Shown here piece by piece: positions 46,377 to 57,270 of a DNA stretch of 64,000 nucleotides (position 1 is its first letter; every line of letters starts with the position of its first letter). This DNA is from Acidobacteriota bacterium. GTDB taxonomy: Bacteria > Acidobacteriota > Thermoanaerobaculia > Multivoradales > Multivoraceae. The stretch lies in the NCBI GenBank assembly GCA_026707545.1, contig JAPOWR010000001.1, positions 1,827,778 through 1,891,777 of the forward strand, in the 5' to 3' direction. The notes beneath the pieces are model-generated. The model worked only from the letters and a program-made list of their open reading frames with translations, ran no database searches and was not told the origin of the DNA. Made by a program: the position numbers and the translations under genes.

Positions 46377-46388
46377 TGCTTCGCTCCG

Positions 46389-47684
46389 TCAGGTGCCAAG
46401 AAACACGATCTTCACCACGAACAACACCGCCAGAACCGCCACCGCCGGACGGAGCTGGCCGAACCGGCCGGAGAGCAGCTTGATCGCCGCGTAAGTGATG
46501 AAGCCGGCCGCGATGCCGTGCGCGATCGAGAAACTGAAGGGGATGGTCACGGCCAGGACGACGGCCGGCACGTATTCGGTGGCGTCGGACCAGTCGATCT
46601 CCGCCATGTTGCGGATCATCACGCTCGCGACGAAGAGGAGGGCCGCCGCGGTGGCGAAGTCCGGAATCGTCGATGCCAGAGGCGAAAGGAACAGAGTCAG
46701 CAGAAACAGGACCGCGACCGTCACCGAGGTCAGGCCGGTGCGACCGCCCACCTTCACGCCGGCCGCGCTCTCGATGTAGCTCGTGACCGAGGAGGTGCCG
46801 AGCACCGCACCCAGCACCGAAGCACCGGAATCCACGATGACCGCCTGGCGGAGCCTGGGCAGATTCCCTTCGCTGTCCAGCAGGTTGCCCTGCTTCGACA
46901 CGGCGATCAGGGTTCCGGACGTGTCGAATAGATCGGTGAACAGGAAGGCGAAGATGACGCCGAAGAAGGCCGCATCGAACGCGGCATCGATCCGCAACTG
47001 GCCGAGAGTCGGCGCGAGCGACGGAATGGCCGAGACCGCTCCCTCCCAGTTCGCCTCGCCGACCAGCAGGCCGATCGCCGTCACGGCGAGGATACCGATC
47101 AGCACGGCACCGGCTTTCTTCAGAGCGTCGAGCGCCGCGATCAGCACCAGCCCGACGATCGCGAGGACGACGCTCCAGGAAGTCACGTCGCCAAGACCGA
47201 CCAGCGTGTCCTCGTTCGTGACGACGAGTCCGGCGTTCCTCATCGCGATGAGGGCCAGAAAGAAGCCGATGCCGGCCGCTGTCGCCATCTTCAGCGAGCG
47301 GGGAAAGGCATTGACGATCCAGGTCCGGATCGGAAGCACGGAGATGATCACAAAGCAGACGCCCGAGATGAACAGCGCGCCCAGTGCCACCTGCCACGGA
47401 TGCCCCATTCCCAGCACGACTCCATAGGTGAAGAAGGCGTTGATCCCCATTCCCGGCGCCAGGGCAATCGGATAGTTCGCATACAGACCCATCGCTGCGC
47501 AGGCGATCGCCGCCGCCAGACAGGTGGCGACGAAGACGGCGCCGTGGTCCATTCCCGCCTCACTCAGGATCTGCGGGTTGACGACCGCGATGTAGCACAT
47601 CGTCAGATAGGTCGTCACACCGGCGACGACCTCTCGCCTCGCGGTCGTCCGGTAGCGGTCGAGCTGAAAGAGGCGGTTCAACAA
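46389..47684 (-). CDS. NCS2-family adenine/guanine/hypoxanthine permease (AzgA/PbuG type)
   Basis: 431 residues, TTG start with AGGGGA upstream. The AzgA/PbuG marks are YPIALAPGMGINAFFTY near residue 75 and TDLFDTSGTLIAVSKQG near residue 260, plus the SYIESAAGVKVGGRTGLTS segment in the substrate site. About 12-14 membrane helices. It imports a purine base with a proton. It lies between the carboxylase gene (27 nt upstream) and the secreted protein gene, so it may be co-transcribed, but no pathway link is seen. Confidence 0.92.
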   Translation of the reverse strand: MLNRLFQLDRYRTTARREVVAGVTTYLTMCYIAVVNPQILSEAGMDHGAVFVATCLAAAIACAAMGLYANYPIALAPGMGINAFFTYGVVLGMGHPWQVALGALFISGVCFVIISVLPIRTWIVNAFPRSLKMATAAGIGFFLALIAMRNAGLVVTNEDTLVGLGDVTSWSVVLAIVGLVLIAALDALKKAGAVLIGILAVTAIGLLVGEANWEGAVSAIPSLAPTLGQLRIDAAFDAAFFGVIFAFLFTDLFDTSGTLIAVSKQGNLLDSEGNLPRLRQAVIVDSGASVLGAVLGTSSVTSYIESAAGVKVGGRTGLTSVTVAVLFLLTLFLSPLASTIPDFATAAALLFVASVMIRNMAEIDWSDATEYVPAVVLAVTIPFSFSIAHGIAAGFITYAAIKLLSGRFGQLRPAVAVLAVLFVVKIVFLGT

Positions 47685-47711
47685 TGGCGCGCCCGATTCC
47701 CCTGCGGGGGC

Positions 47712-50700
47712 CTAACCGTCAGCTACCGGCCTGACGACGAACAGAAGGTCGCCCTGGTTCACGACCTGGCCGTTCGCGGCGTTGACCCGCATCACCTCGT
47801 ACCGGGCGTCGCGGTCGAACAACTCGCCGCCGGCGTCGATCGACGACAGGGACACCGGGCGGAACAGTTTCATCGCCTCGATCAGGCACAGGGTCTTGTC
47901 CGTGCCGAGAACGTCTCCCACCCTGATGAAGGGCGGATCATTGGGAGAAGCGGCCGCGTAGAAGAGGCCGCCCGACGGCGCCTGGACCTTCAATTCGTCG
48001 CTACCCTCGATCTCGATCTCAGCGCGGTCCATGGTCGCCGAAACGCCCGCGGAACGCTCCACTTCGCGAACCAGCTCACCGGCGTCCACGCGGGAGAGGA
48101 AGCCCGGGAGATACCGCGTGTCGTAGTCGCCCGCACGGAACTGCTCGTCGTCGAGCACGCGCCGAAGCAGCGGGAGATTCGTGCAGACACCCTCGATCGC
48201 GACCTGGTCGAGGTAGGAACGCATCCGGGCGATCGTGTCCGCGCGATCCTTGCCGTGGCAGACGACCTGCGCCACCAGGCTGTCGTAGTACGGCGAGACG
48301 ACCGTTCCCGAGTTGATCGCGGACAGCACGTCGATGTCAGGCCGCGCCGGGAACTCGCAGCGGCTCACCGTCCCCGGCGAGGGCAGCAAATCGATCCCGT
48401 CCGGCGTGACAACGACACGTTCCGCGTTGATCCGGACCTCCATCGCGTAGCCATCCTCCGTCGCCGGCGGGTCCTTGATGCGCGCACCTCCGGCGATCTC
48501 GAACTGGGCCCTGACGATGTCCACGCCGCTTGTCGCCTCCGTCACCGGGTGCTCCACCTGGAGGCGCGTGTTCATCTCCATGAAGTAGAGCTTCTGCTCC
48601 TCGAGGTCGTAGATGAACTCCACGGTGCCCGCGCCCACATAGCCGATCTTGCGGGCAATCGACCTGGCCGAACGGAAGCTCTCCTCGCGCAGCACCTCCG
48701 GCAGAGCCGTCGATCCGGACTCCTCGATCAGCTTCTGGTTGTTGCGCTGCACGCTGCAGTCGCGCAGGCCCAGAACGTTCACAGAGCCGTGCTGGTCGCA
48801 AAGCACCTGCACCTCGACATGGCGGAGCGACACGACGCACTTCTCCAGATAACAGTCCGCGTTGCCGAAGCTGCTCTCCGCCTCGATCCGGATCTCGGCG
48901 AACGCCTCCCGGAAGTCCTCCGCCCGGTCGACCCGGCGGATGCCCTTGCCGCCGCCACCGTGAACCGCCTTGAGCATCACCGGGAAACCGATCGATTCGG
49001 CCACCTCGAGCGCCGTATCGGCATCGGTGAGGATGCCTTCGCTGCCCGGCACGACCGGCACACCGACCTGCACCGCGGTCTGGATCGCGTTCGATTTGTT
49101 GCCCATCCGCCGCATCGCTTCGCCGGTCGGGCCGATGAAGTTCAGGCCGTGGCTTCGGCACAGATCCGCGAACGAAGCGCTCTCGGACAGGAACCCGATT
49201 CCCGGATGCAGGGCGTCGGCTTCCTCCCGCTCGGCAATCCGGATCACCGAGAGGGCGTTCAGATAGCTCTCGTCGGGCGTACTGCCGCCGATACAGACCA
49301 GTCTGTCCCTCTGCCGCAACATCGCTGCCGCCGGCGACTCGACATCCGGATCCGACTGGACGAGGACGACTTCGACGCCGGCTCTCTGGGCGACGCGAAC
49401 CAGCTTCACGGCGGTACAGCCCCGGGCATGAATCAGGGCCCGCCGCACCGGCCGCGGCGACACGCTCGGCGCCGGGTCGGTGACCTCCGCCTCACGGCGA
49501 CGGCGACGCGCCGACAGGAACTCGACACGCCGCTCCTCTTCGAGCAGACGCCCCAGGACGTCCTCGACCGTCTCCTCCGGCACCGGAATCTGCGAGTCGA
49601 CCTGGCGGAGCTGATCGTCCAGGTCATCACAGAAGGGATGCTGGACGAGGCCCTGCATCGAACCCTCGACCTCGAGCAGGTAGTTCGACAGCGTCGAGGC
49701 CATCGGCAAGTGGGACGGAACGACGATCTGGCCGGCGAACGGCATGTTCGTGCCCGAGAAGTAGTAGGTCTGGACCAGGGGGTGGGTGACCAGGCTCGCC
49801 TGGGCGCCGCCGGTGCAGTCCCCGTAGCCGAAACAGATCACGGGCAGGTCGTTGTCGCGCACGAACCGGGTCAGCCGATCGTTGACGATCGACATCGAGA
49901 ACAGGGCGCCGGCGCCCTCCTTCGTCAACATGCCTCCCGACGAAATGAAACACACCACCGGCAGCCGCTCCTCCGCGCAGCGCAGCAGCAGCTTGCAGAA
50001 CTTCTCGGAGCTCGCCATGTCGAAGGAGCCCGCCTGGAAAGCCAGGTTGGAGACCAGGACGCCGACCCTGCCGCCGGCCGGAACGCCTTCCCCGTCGCCG
50101 GCCGCGCCGGTTCTGATCCGGGCCAGGCCGGCCACCGTTCCACACGGGGTCACTCCCTGTTTGAGCGCCCGCTCGATCGAGACCCGGAGCCCCGGGAAGC
50201 CCACCGGATCCGCGGTCATCCGGTCCGGTTCGATCTCCTGTACGTCGGTGAAGAACCGGTCCAGAATCGCCTGAGGTCGCCGGGGAGTCCGCCGCTTCTG
50301 CTCGCTCAGCACGTCTTCGAGAAGCAGGTCGCGATAGGCCGCGTCGAGGCGGTTCCAGAAGTCCTTGATGCCGATGTTGCGGGGGGAGATGCGGCCGTCG
50401 TACGCGCGGATCCCCTGCTCGTCTTCGTAGAAGTTCGGCAGCAGACGCTCGAACAGGAACGTGACCAGCCCGAACAGCGGCTCGGAGATGCGCGGCATCT
50501 GCAGCCGCTTCCACTCGGCCACCGACTTGAGCAGCCGGCCGCGGCGTGGATGCCTCGAGAAGTGGCGCAACCACGAACGGAACTGCCGGCGAAGCCGCGC
50601 CTCCGCCTCGGCGGCCACCTCCGCCTCGAGTCCGGCCGTCAACTCGCCCAGCGCCGCGTTCAGCGAGTGGCGCAGCAACAGGTGGACCGACTCGCGGGCG

Positions 50701-52370
50701 ATCACGTTCTCCCGGCGGGCCTCGCTGGCGATCTCCCGCAGGTGCAGGAAGATGTGATCGTAGAGGCGGTCGAAACAGATGAAGTTCTCGCATTCGCGCC
50801 GGAACAGCCGCAAGAGCTGCGGCTGGAGGATCACGTCGAGCACATTGAGATCCGCCGCATCCGGAGCGAGGCCTTCACTGGCGACGGGTTCCGACTCCGC
50901 GACGTCCTCCGCCTCGACCGCGCGCATGACGTCCAGCAGCCGGCCGAAGTTGTCCTCCGCCGCGTCCTTCCACTGGTTGTACAGGTGGAAGCCGAACTCG
51001 AGCAGCAGCTCGGCGCGGGCACGGTTCAGGTGGTACTCGCGGCTGCCAAGCAGGAAGGACGCCAGTCGGCCCCGCCCCTCGTGGAGCGAGTCTCGGGCCG
51101 CGGCGTAGCGCTTGTACGTTCGGCTCAGCACGTCGTCGTAGCGCACCGCGAGCGGGTTCTCGAACCAGCGCTCGAAGGATGCCCGGCGCTGCCGCTCGCG
51201 GCGCGCCCGGGCTGCCCCGGCCGGGACCTCGGCCGCAGCCAAGCGACCGTAGCTGGACATGGTCGTCGAACTCAGGCGCCGTCGGAGTCCCAGATAGCGC
51301 AGGTAGCGGAAGGCGATGCCGAAGACGTTCACCTGCTCCGCCGGACTCCGCAGCCGCGAGAGAGGCGCAACCTCCTGGAGCGCCGTAAGGCTCAGGGACG
51401 GATCAACGTAGCGTTGCGTGTTGCGGCGGTAGTGCTCGAAGACCGCCGGCTCATCGCGCACGAAGGTCTTCGCCCGCTGCTCGACGACCGCGATCGACGA
51501 AGTCACCGCCGCCTCGAAACACGCCAGCCGATCGCCACCCTCGCCGGGAACGAAGTCCACGACTCCGTCCAGATACCCCTGGTCGTAGAGCTCGTAGGCC
51601 GAAACACCGACGGCCTTGGCGCACTCCTCCCAGGACAGGTCGTACCGGCGCACGATGTTCGCCAGGCCACGCGGCTGAATCGTGTTGAACACTCCGTCGC
51701 GCACCGACAGCAGCACGTTCGTCGTGGCCAGGGGGATCGCACCGCCGGAGTAGCCGTTGCCGAGCACGATGCCGACCGTCGGCGCGTGAAGCTGGGCCAT
51801 CTCCGCGATCAACCGCGAGATCGAATGGGCCTGGTTGCCTCGATTCGCGGCCTCTCCCGCGTCGGCTCCGGGCGTGTCCATCAGGGCGACGATGGGCAGG
51901 TTGCGGCCCGCGTAGGAACGAACCACATCGACGGCCAACAGGTGGTGCTCCGGCATCCACACGCCGTTCTGGACGGAGCGTTCCTGGGCCAGCACGCCGA
52001 ACCGGCGGCGCCACCCCTCGATCTCGGTCTCGAACACCGCGGCGTAGAGCGGACCGTGGTGGCTCTCTTCGATCAGATCCCAACTCGTGGCGAGCAGAAC
52101 TTCCCCGGCGCCAACCCGCCCGGGGTCCTCGGCCGGGGCCACAGTGCGCCGGATGTACTCGTCGACCTCGAGAGCCGCGAGCCTCTTCAGGGTCCGGCGA
52201 ATCCGCCGCCGGGAGATCAGCCCGGCGATGCCCCCGGCCCGGCCCGCAAGGTGAGACTCCTGGGGCCCCGGAACCAGGGAGAACGACTGCGCCCGCTGCT
52301 CCGCGTCGCGGAAAAGCGGGTCGACTGCACCTCCTCCAGGGGCCGCCTGACTCTGAAGCAGGATCGTCAT
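47712..52370 (-). CDS. Single-chain acyl-CoA carboxylase, order CT-alpha / helical linker / CT-beta / BC / BCCP
   Basis: 1552 residues combining all activities of a biotin-dependent acyl-CoA carboxylase. Residues about 90-290 match AccA: MDTPGADAGEAANRGN and GNGYSGGAIPLAT. Residues about 330-690 are a charged helical region without recognised motif. Residues about 735-960 match AccD: PCGTVAGLARIRTG, SSGGMLTKEGAG, GYGDCTGGAQAS. Residues about 975-1430 are biotin carboxylase: KAVHGGGGKGIRR, RDCSVQRNNQKLIEE, MEMNTRLQVEHPVTE. The C-terminus has the biotinyl site LIEAMKLFRP (about 1497). It makes malonyl-CoA or a related acyl product. ATG 52370 stands 12 nt after a TAAACT hexamer. The alpha-before-beta order is unlike the eukaryotic BC-BCCP-beta-alpha chain. 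Confidence 0.9.
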   Translation of the reverse strand: MTILLQSQAAPGGGAVDPLFRDAEQRAQSFSLVPGPQESHLAGRAGGIAGLISRRRIRRTLKRLAALEVDEYIRRTVAPAEDPGRVGAGEVLLATSWDLIEESHHGPLYAAVFETEIEGWRRRFGVLAQERSVQNGVWMPEHHLLAVDVVRSYAGRNLPIVALMDTPGADAGEAANRGNQAHSISRLIAEMAQLHAPTVGIVLGNGYSGGAIPLATTNVLLSVRDGVFNTIQPRGLANIVRRYDLSWEECAKAVGVSAYELYDQGYLDGVVDFVPGEGGDRLACFEAAVTSSIAVVEQRAKTFVRDEPAVFEHYRRNTQRYVDPSLSLTALQEVAPLSRLRSPAEQVNVFGIAFRYLRYLGLRRRLSSTTMSSYGRLAAAEVPAGAARARRERQRRASFERWFENPLAVRYDDVLSRTYKRYAAARDSLHEGRGRLASFLLGSREYHLNRARAELLLEFGFHLYNQWKDAAEDNFGRLLDVMRAVEAEDVAESEPVASEGLAPDAADLNVLDVILQPQLLRLFRRECENFICFDRLYDHIFLHLREIASEARRENVIARESVHLLLRHSLNAALGELTAGLEAEVAAEAEARLRRQFRSWLRHFSRHPRRGRLLKSVAEWKRLQMPRISEPLFGLVTFLFERLLPNFYEDEQGIRAYDGRISPRNIGIKDFWNRLDAAYRDLLLEDVLSEQKRRTPRRPQAILDRFFTDVQEIEPDRMTADPVGFPGLRVSIERALKQGVTPCGTVAGLARIRTGAAGDGEGVPAGGRVGVLVSNLAFQAGSFDMASSEKFCKLLLRCAEERLPVVCFISSGGMLTKEGAGALFSMSIVNDRLTRFVRDNDLPVICFGYGDCTGGAQASLVTHPLVQTYYFSGTNMPFAGQIVVPSHLPMASTLSNYLLEVEGSMQGLVQHPFCDDLDDQLRQVDSQIPVPEETVEDVLGRLLEEERRVEFLSARRRRREAEVTDPAPSVSPRPVRRALIHARGCTAVKLVRVAQRAGVEVVLVQSDPDVESPAAAMLRQRDRLVCIGGSTPDESYLNALSVIRIAEREEADALHPGIGFLSESASFADLCRSHGLNFIGPTGEAMRRMGNKSNAIQTAVQVGVPVVPGSEGILTDADTALEVAESIGFPVMLKAVHGGGGKGIRRVDRAEDFREAFAEIRIEAESSFGNADCYLEKCVVSLRHVEVQVLCDQHGSVNVLGLRDCSVQRNNQKLIEESGSTALPEVLREESFRSARSIARKIGYVGAGTVEFIYDLEEQKLYFMEMNTRLQVEHPVTEATSGVDIVRAQFEIAGGARIKDPPATEDGYAMEVRINAERVVVTPDGIDLLPSPGTVSRCEFPARPDIDVLSAINSGTVVSPYYDSLVAQVVCHGKDRADTIARMRSYLDQVAIEGVCTNLPLLRRVLDDEQFRAGDYDTRYLPGFLSRVDAGELVREVERSAGVSATMDRAEIEIEGSDELKVQAPSGGLFYAAASPNDPPFIRVGDVLGTDKTLCLIEAMKLFRPVSLSSIDAGGELFDRDARYEVMRVNAANGQVVNQGDLLFVVRPVADG

Positions 52371-52511
52371 GCCAAACGCCTAGTTTACCCGTTGTTCACT
52401 CCGGGATGGCGAATCAGGCGAAACGGCGCGCACGCCGCCCTCTATTCCCGCCGCGCTGTAACCCACTGGAGCTGTTGAGGATGGAGAACTCGCGTTCCCC
52501 TCTGCCCTGCC

Positions 52512-53450
52512 TCAGTTGCCCCGTTCCTCAGCCCGGGTCGGACCGATCTCCTCCAGTGTCGCCAGGCTGGGAGCGACCATCACGCGGGCCGCCGTCTCCT
52601 CGTAGGCCGCGTACATCTCCGGCAGCTTCTGGCGCAGGTCGTCCTGGTCCCGGATGGTCCATTCCTCCTCCCACACGGGGCCATAGGGCGCCTGAAGGTT
52701 CCAGGCCGTCGAGATGAACCAGTACGCGAACTCCTGCATCTGGACCCGGAAGCGGACCTCCTCGTCCTCGAAGTCGGCGTACTGGTCCATCTGGTAGTAG
52801 CCCTCCTCCGCGGCCTTTGCCATCGCCTTCGCTAGTTCCGAGTCCTCCGCGATGCCCCACACCTCCGGGAACGTGTAGTGCAGGCCGATGTCCGTCACGT
52901 AGTGGAGGATGTGCTCGACCACCTCCATCACCTGGCCTTGGGGAACGTCCTGCATGATCACGTCGCACACGGAGTTGTCACGCTCGATCGCGGCCCACTG
53001 CTCGTCGGCCTCGTCCATGAAGCTGTAGTCGTAGCCGAGGGGCACCGGGATCAGGGCGTTGTAGCGATAGTGGTTCGCAAGCAGTTCGCGCTGGAGATCG
53101 GCGTCGAGGCCGGCGTCCCGCGGAAACGACTCGGCGATCGTCCTCGCGACCAGTCGCATGTAGTCGTCCGAGATGTCGTCCCGGGCGGCGAGCTTTAGGC
53201 CATAGACCTGCAGTTCCTTGGTGAACGGCGGCATGGCGTCGGTGACGACCACGTCGCCGTGCTCGTACACGTCGTCCGGGACCTCGCCGACCGGAGATAG
53301 CAGGATGCAGCCACCGAGGTGAGTCGGGTCAGAATCGGCCGCAGTGGCGCCAACCTCCTCGCCGTCGGCGTCGGTCCCGTAGATCGGCTGCCAGTCGTCG
53401 CAGGCGCCTACCGCCAAGATCAGAAGTACGAACCCGAAGCGTCTGTCCAT
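52512..53450 (-). CDS. Lipoprotein of unknown function, acidic and aromatic-rich
   Basis: 312 residues from ATG 53450 with a GGGAGGG ribosome site. The signal peptide ends in the lipobox AVGAC, so the mature protein is lipid-anchored, probably at the outer membrane. The body is acidic with many Tyr and Trp residues (YEHGDVVVTDAMPPF, YYQMDQYADFEDEEV) and helical segments such as MEVVEHILHYVTDIGLHY. No known domain was recognised. It is divergent to aroE with a 42-nt gap, and upstream of the carboxylase gene on the same strand with 141 nt between. Confidence 0.6.
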   Translation of the reverse strand: MDRRFGFVLLILAVGACDDWQPIYGTDADGEEVGATAADSDPTHLGGCILLSPVGEVPDDVYEHGDVVVTDAMPPFTKELQVYGLKLAARDDISDDYMRLVARTIAESFPRDAGLDADLQRELLANHYRYNALIPVPLGYDYSFMDEADEQWAAIERDNSVCDVIMQDVPQGQVMEVVEHILHYVTDIGLHYTFPEVWGIAEDSELAKAMAKAAEEGYYQMDQYADFEDEEVRFRVQMQEFAYWFISTAWNLQAPYGPVWEEEWTIRDQDDLRQKLPEMYAAYEETAARVMVAPSLATLEEIGPTRAEERGN

Positions 53451-53492
53451 GTCGGCCCTCCCTCGTTGATCTGATCCGTGACTCCCTAGACT

Positions 53493-54359
53493 ATGTCCTC
53501 GACTGGCGCCGAGATGAACTTCCTGCCCCAAATCGTCGGCTCCTTTGCCGACCCTGCGGCCGAGAACCCGACCGTCGAGATGGTCGAGGCTGCGTTCCGT
53601 CACCACGGCCTGCACTGGCGGTACCTGAACTGCGAAGTGCCGGCGGATCGGCTGGCGGCGGCGGTAGCCGGCGCCCGCGCCATGGGTTGGGCCGGATTCA
53701 ACTGCTCGCTGCCGCACAAGGTCGCTGTGATCGAGCACCTGGACGGGCTGGGCGAGTCGGCCCGCCTGATCGGTGCGGTGAACTGCGTCGTCCGCGACGG
53801 CGACGGCCGATTCATCGGCGAGAACACGGACGGCAAGGGCTTCCTCCGCTCACTCGAGAAAGTGACGTCGGCGGCGGGCAAGCGAGTCGCGATCTTCGGC
53901 GCCGGGGGTGCCGCTCGGGCGATCGCTGTCGAACTGGCGCTAGCCGGAGCAGCCGAGATCACGATCGTCAACCGCACCCGGGAGCGGGGCGAAGAACTGG
54001 CACGGCACATCGCCAGCCACACGGCGACCCGAACCGGGTTCGAACACTGGCGCGGCGCCTACCGGCTGGCGGCGGACGTCGACGTGGCGATCAACGCCAC
54101 CTCGATCGGCCTGTTCCCGGACGTGGACGCCGAGCTGCTGCTCGACTTCGACTCGCTCCGACCGTCGATGGTGATCGCCGACGTGATCCCCAACCCACCA
54201 AGAACCCGCCTGCTCGAGGCGACCGCAGCACGCGGCTGCACCGTGCTCGACGGCCTCGGCATGCTCGTCAACCAGGGCTTAAGCGGGATCCGCTACTGGA
54301 CCGGTGTCGAGGTCGATCCCCGGGTCATGCGCGCCCGCCTGGAGGCGATCTTCGGCTGA
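53493..54359 (+). CDS. aroE: Shikimate dehydrogenase
   Basis: 288 residues. The substrate site has FNCSLPHKVAV (Ser, Lys) and GENTDGKGFLRSL (Asp); the NADP site has FGAGGAARAI followed by VNRTRERGEE, where the NRT motif prefers NADP. It reduces dehydroshikimate to shikimate in the aromatic amino-acid pathway. ATG 53493 directly follows a TAGACT hexamer; if that is the -10 box the true start would be ATG 53514 (MNFLPQIVG), so the start is uncertain. The last 67 nt overlap the 3' end of the convergent permease gene. No other aro genes are nearby. Confidence 0.93.
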   Translation: MSSTGAEMNFLPQIVGSFADPAAENPTVEMVEAAFRHHGLHWRYLNCEVPADRLAAAVAGARAMGWAGFNCSLPHKVAVIEHLDGLGESARLIGAVNCVVRDGDGRFIGENTDGKGFLRSLEKVTSAAGKRVAIFGAGGAARAIAVELALAGAAEITIVNRTRERGEELARHIASHTATRTGFEHWRGAYRLAADVDVAINATSIGLFPDVDAELLLDFDSLRPSMVIADVIPNPPRTRLLEATAARGCTVLDGLGMLVNQGLSGIRYWTGVEVDPRVMRARLEAIFG

Positions 54360-55709
54360 AGCCGGTCCAGCAGCACCGCGGCGAGGATCAGGGCACCGAA
54401 CACGACCTTCTGCTCGTAGGACGCGACACCCGCGATGTTCAGGCCGTTCTGGATGACGGCGATGATCATCGCGCCGATCAGCGTCCCCGCGATCCGGCCG
54501 CGGCCGCCCGCCAGGCTTGCGCCGCCGACCACCACGGCGGCGATCACTTGCAGTTCGTAGAGCTCGCCGGCGTTCGGCCGTCCGCCCTCAAAGCGCGAGG
54601 CGTCGACGATCCCCGCCAGTCCGGCGAACGCCCCGCACAGGCAGTAGACTGCGAGCAGTACCGCGGTCACCGGCACGCCCGACAGGCGCGCCGCCTCAAC
54701 GTTGCCGCCGACGGCGTAGACGTAGCGTCCGAACATGGTTCGCGTCATCAGCAGGTGGGCGGCCACGAACAGGACGAGCATGAGCACGATGGGGTTCGGC
54801 ACGCCGAGCACGGCGCCGTTGCCGAGCCAGGCGAAGGCCGCCGCATCGACCCGCACCGCCTCCGGCGTCCCCTCGGCGCCGCCACCCACCAGGCGCCGCT
54901 GGTAACCGACGGCGAGGATCAGGGCAAGACCGCGGGCGAGCATCATCAGGCCCAGGGTGGCGACGAACGGCGGCACCCGGAAGGCGGTGACCATCGTCCC
55001 GCTGAGGAGGCCGCCCAAGGCCGCAGCCGCGACACCCAGGAGCATCGCCGCCAGAAGTCCCGCTGGTGACGCCGCGTCGCCGCCGAACCACTCCTGCGCC
55101 GCCACCGCGGCGATCACGCCGGCCAGCGCCAGCAGACTGCCGACGGAGAGATCGATTCCCGCGGTCAGGATGACCAGGGTCATGCCGAGCGCGATGATCG
55201 CGATGTCCGCGTTCTGGTTCACCACGTTGAGCAGGTTGCGGGCAGTCAAGAACGTCGGCCAGTGGTAGCTCCTCGGCGAGAACACCGGCGTCCCTGCGGT
55301 TCGCACCGGCCCCCACTCGGACGCGATCCGGTGGGTGGCGATCGCATCAACGGAACTGCCCGCCCCAACGATCCGCTCCAGTTCGAGCCGGACGTCGCGC
55401 GGCTGGCCGAACACGCGGCCGGCGATCCGGACGCCGGCAACGTCGAGGCCCTGTTCGATCGCCTGTACGAACACCCGGTCGGCCTCCGTGTCCCGTGCAA
55501 CGACGAGCACCGAGCACGGCGCCTGACAAGCCTCCAGCACCTGGCGCGCGACCGCGCCGCCGGAACGACTCGTGATCGGATTCTGTTCGCGCCAGGTCGC
55601 CGCGCTCGAGATCAGGCAGAGGAGGACCAGCACGACGATCGAGAGGTTGCGGCCCAGGACGTCCAGCAACCTGCGACGCCACCGTCCGGCGGCGGACTGC
55701 CCGACCCCT

Positions 55710-55717
<8 letters not shown>
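54293..55717 (-). CDS. Ribose-type sugar ABC transporter permease with an inserted periplasmic domain
   Basis: 474 residues, about 130 longer than RbsC. TTG start with GGAGGA 8 nt upstream, overlapping the ATPase gene by 8 nt. After TM1 (LSIVVLVLLCLISSAA, residues 25-40) there is a soluble segment of about 110 residues (42-152, with CSVLVVARDTEADRVF), which has the alternating strand/helix look of a binding-protein lobe. The RbsC core follows: LVILTAGIDLSVGSLLAL, VPPFVATLGLMMLARG, VYAVGGNVEAARLSGV. It forms the membrane channel for the importer 54293-58245. The end overlaps aroE by 67 nt. Confidence 0.88.
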
Positions 55718-57248
<1,531 letters not shown>

Positions 57249-57270
57249 GTGACCGCCGCCCGGCCGAGCC

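Noticed and set aside
47400..52478. A plus-strand open frame of nearly 1700 codons opposite the carboxylase gene
   Set aside because: Its sequence is Arg/Asp/His-rich low-complexity typical of antisense frames in high-GC DNA, while the minus strand has all carboxylase motifs.
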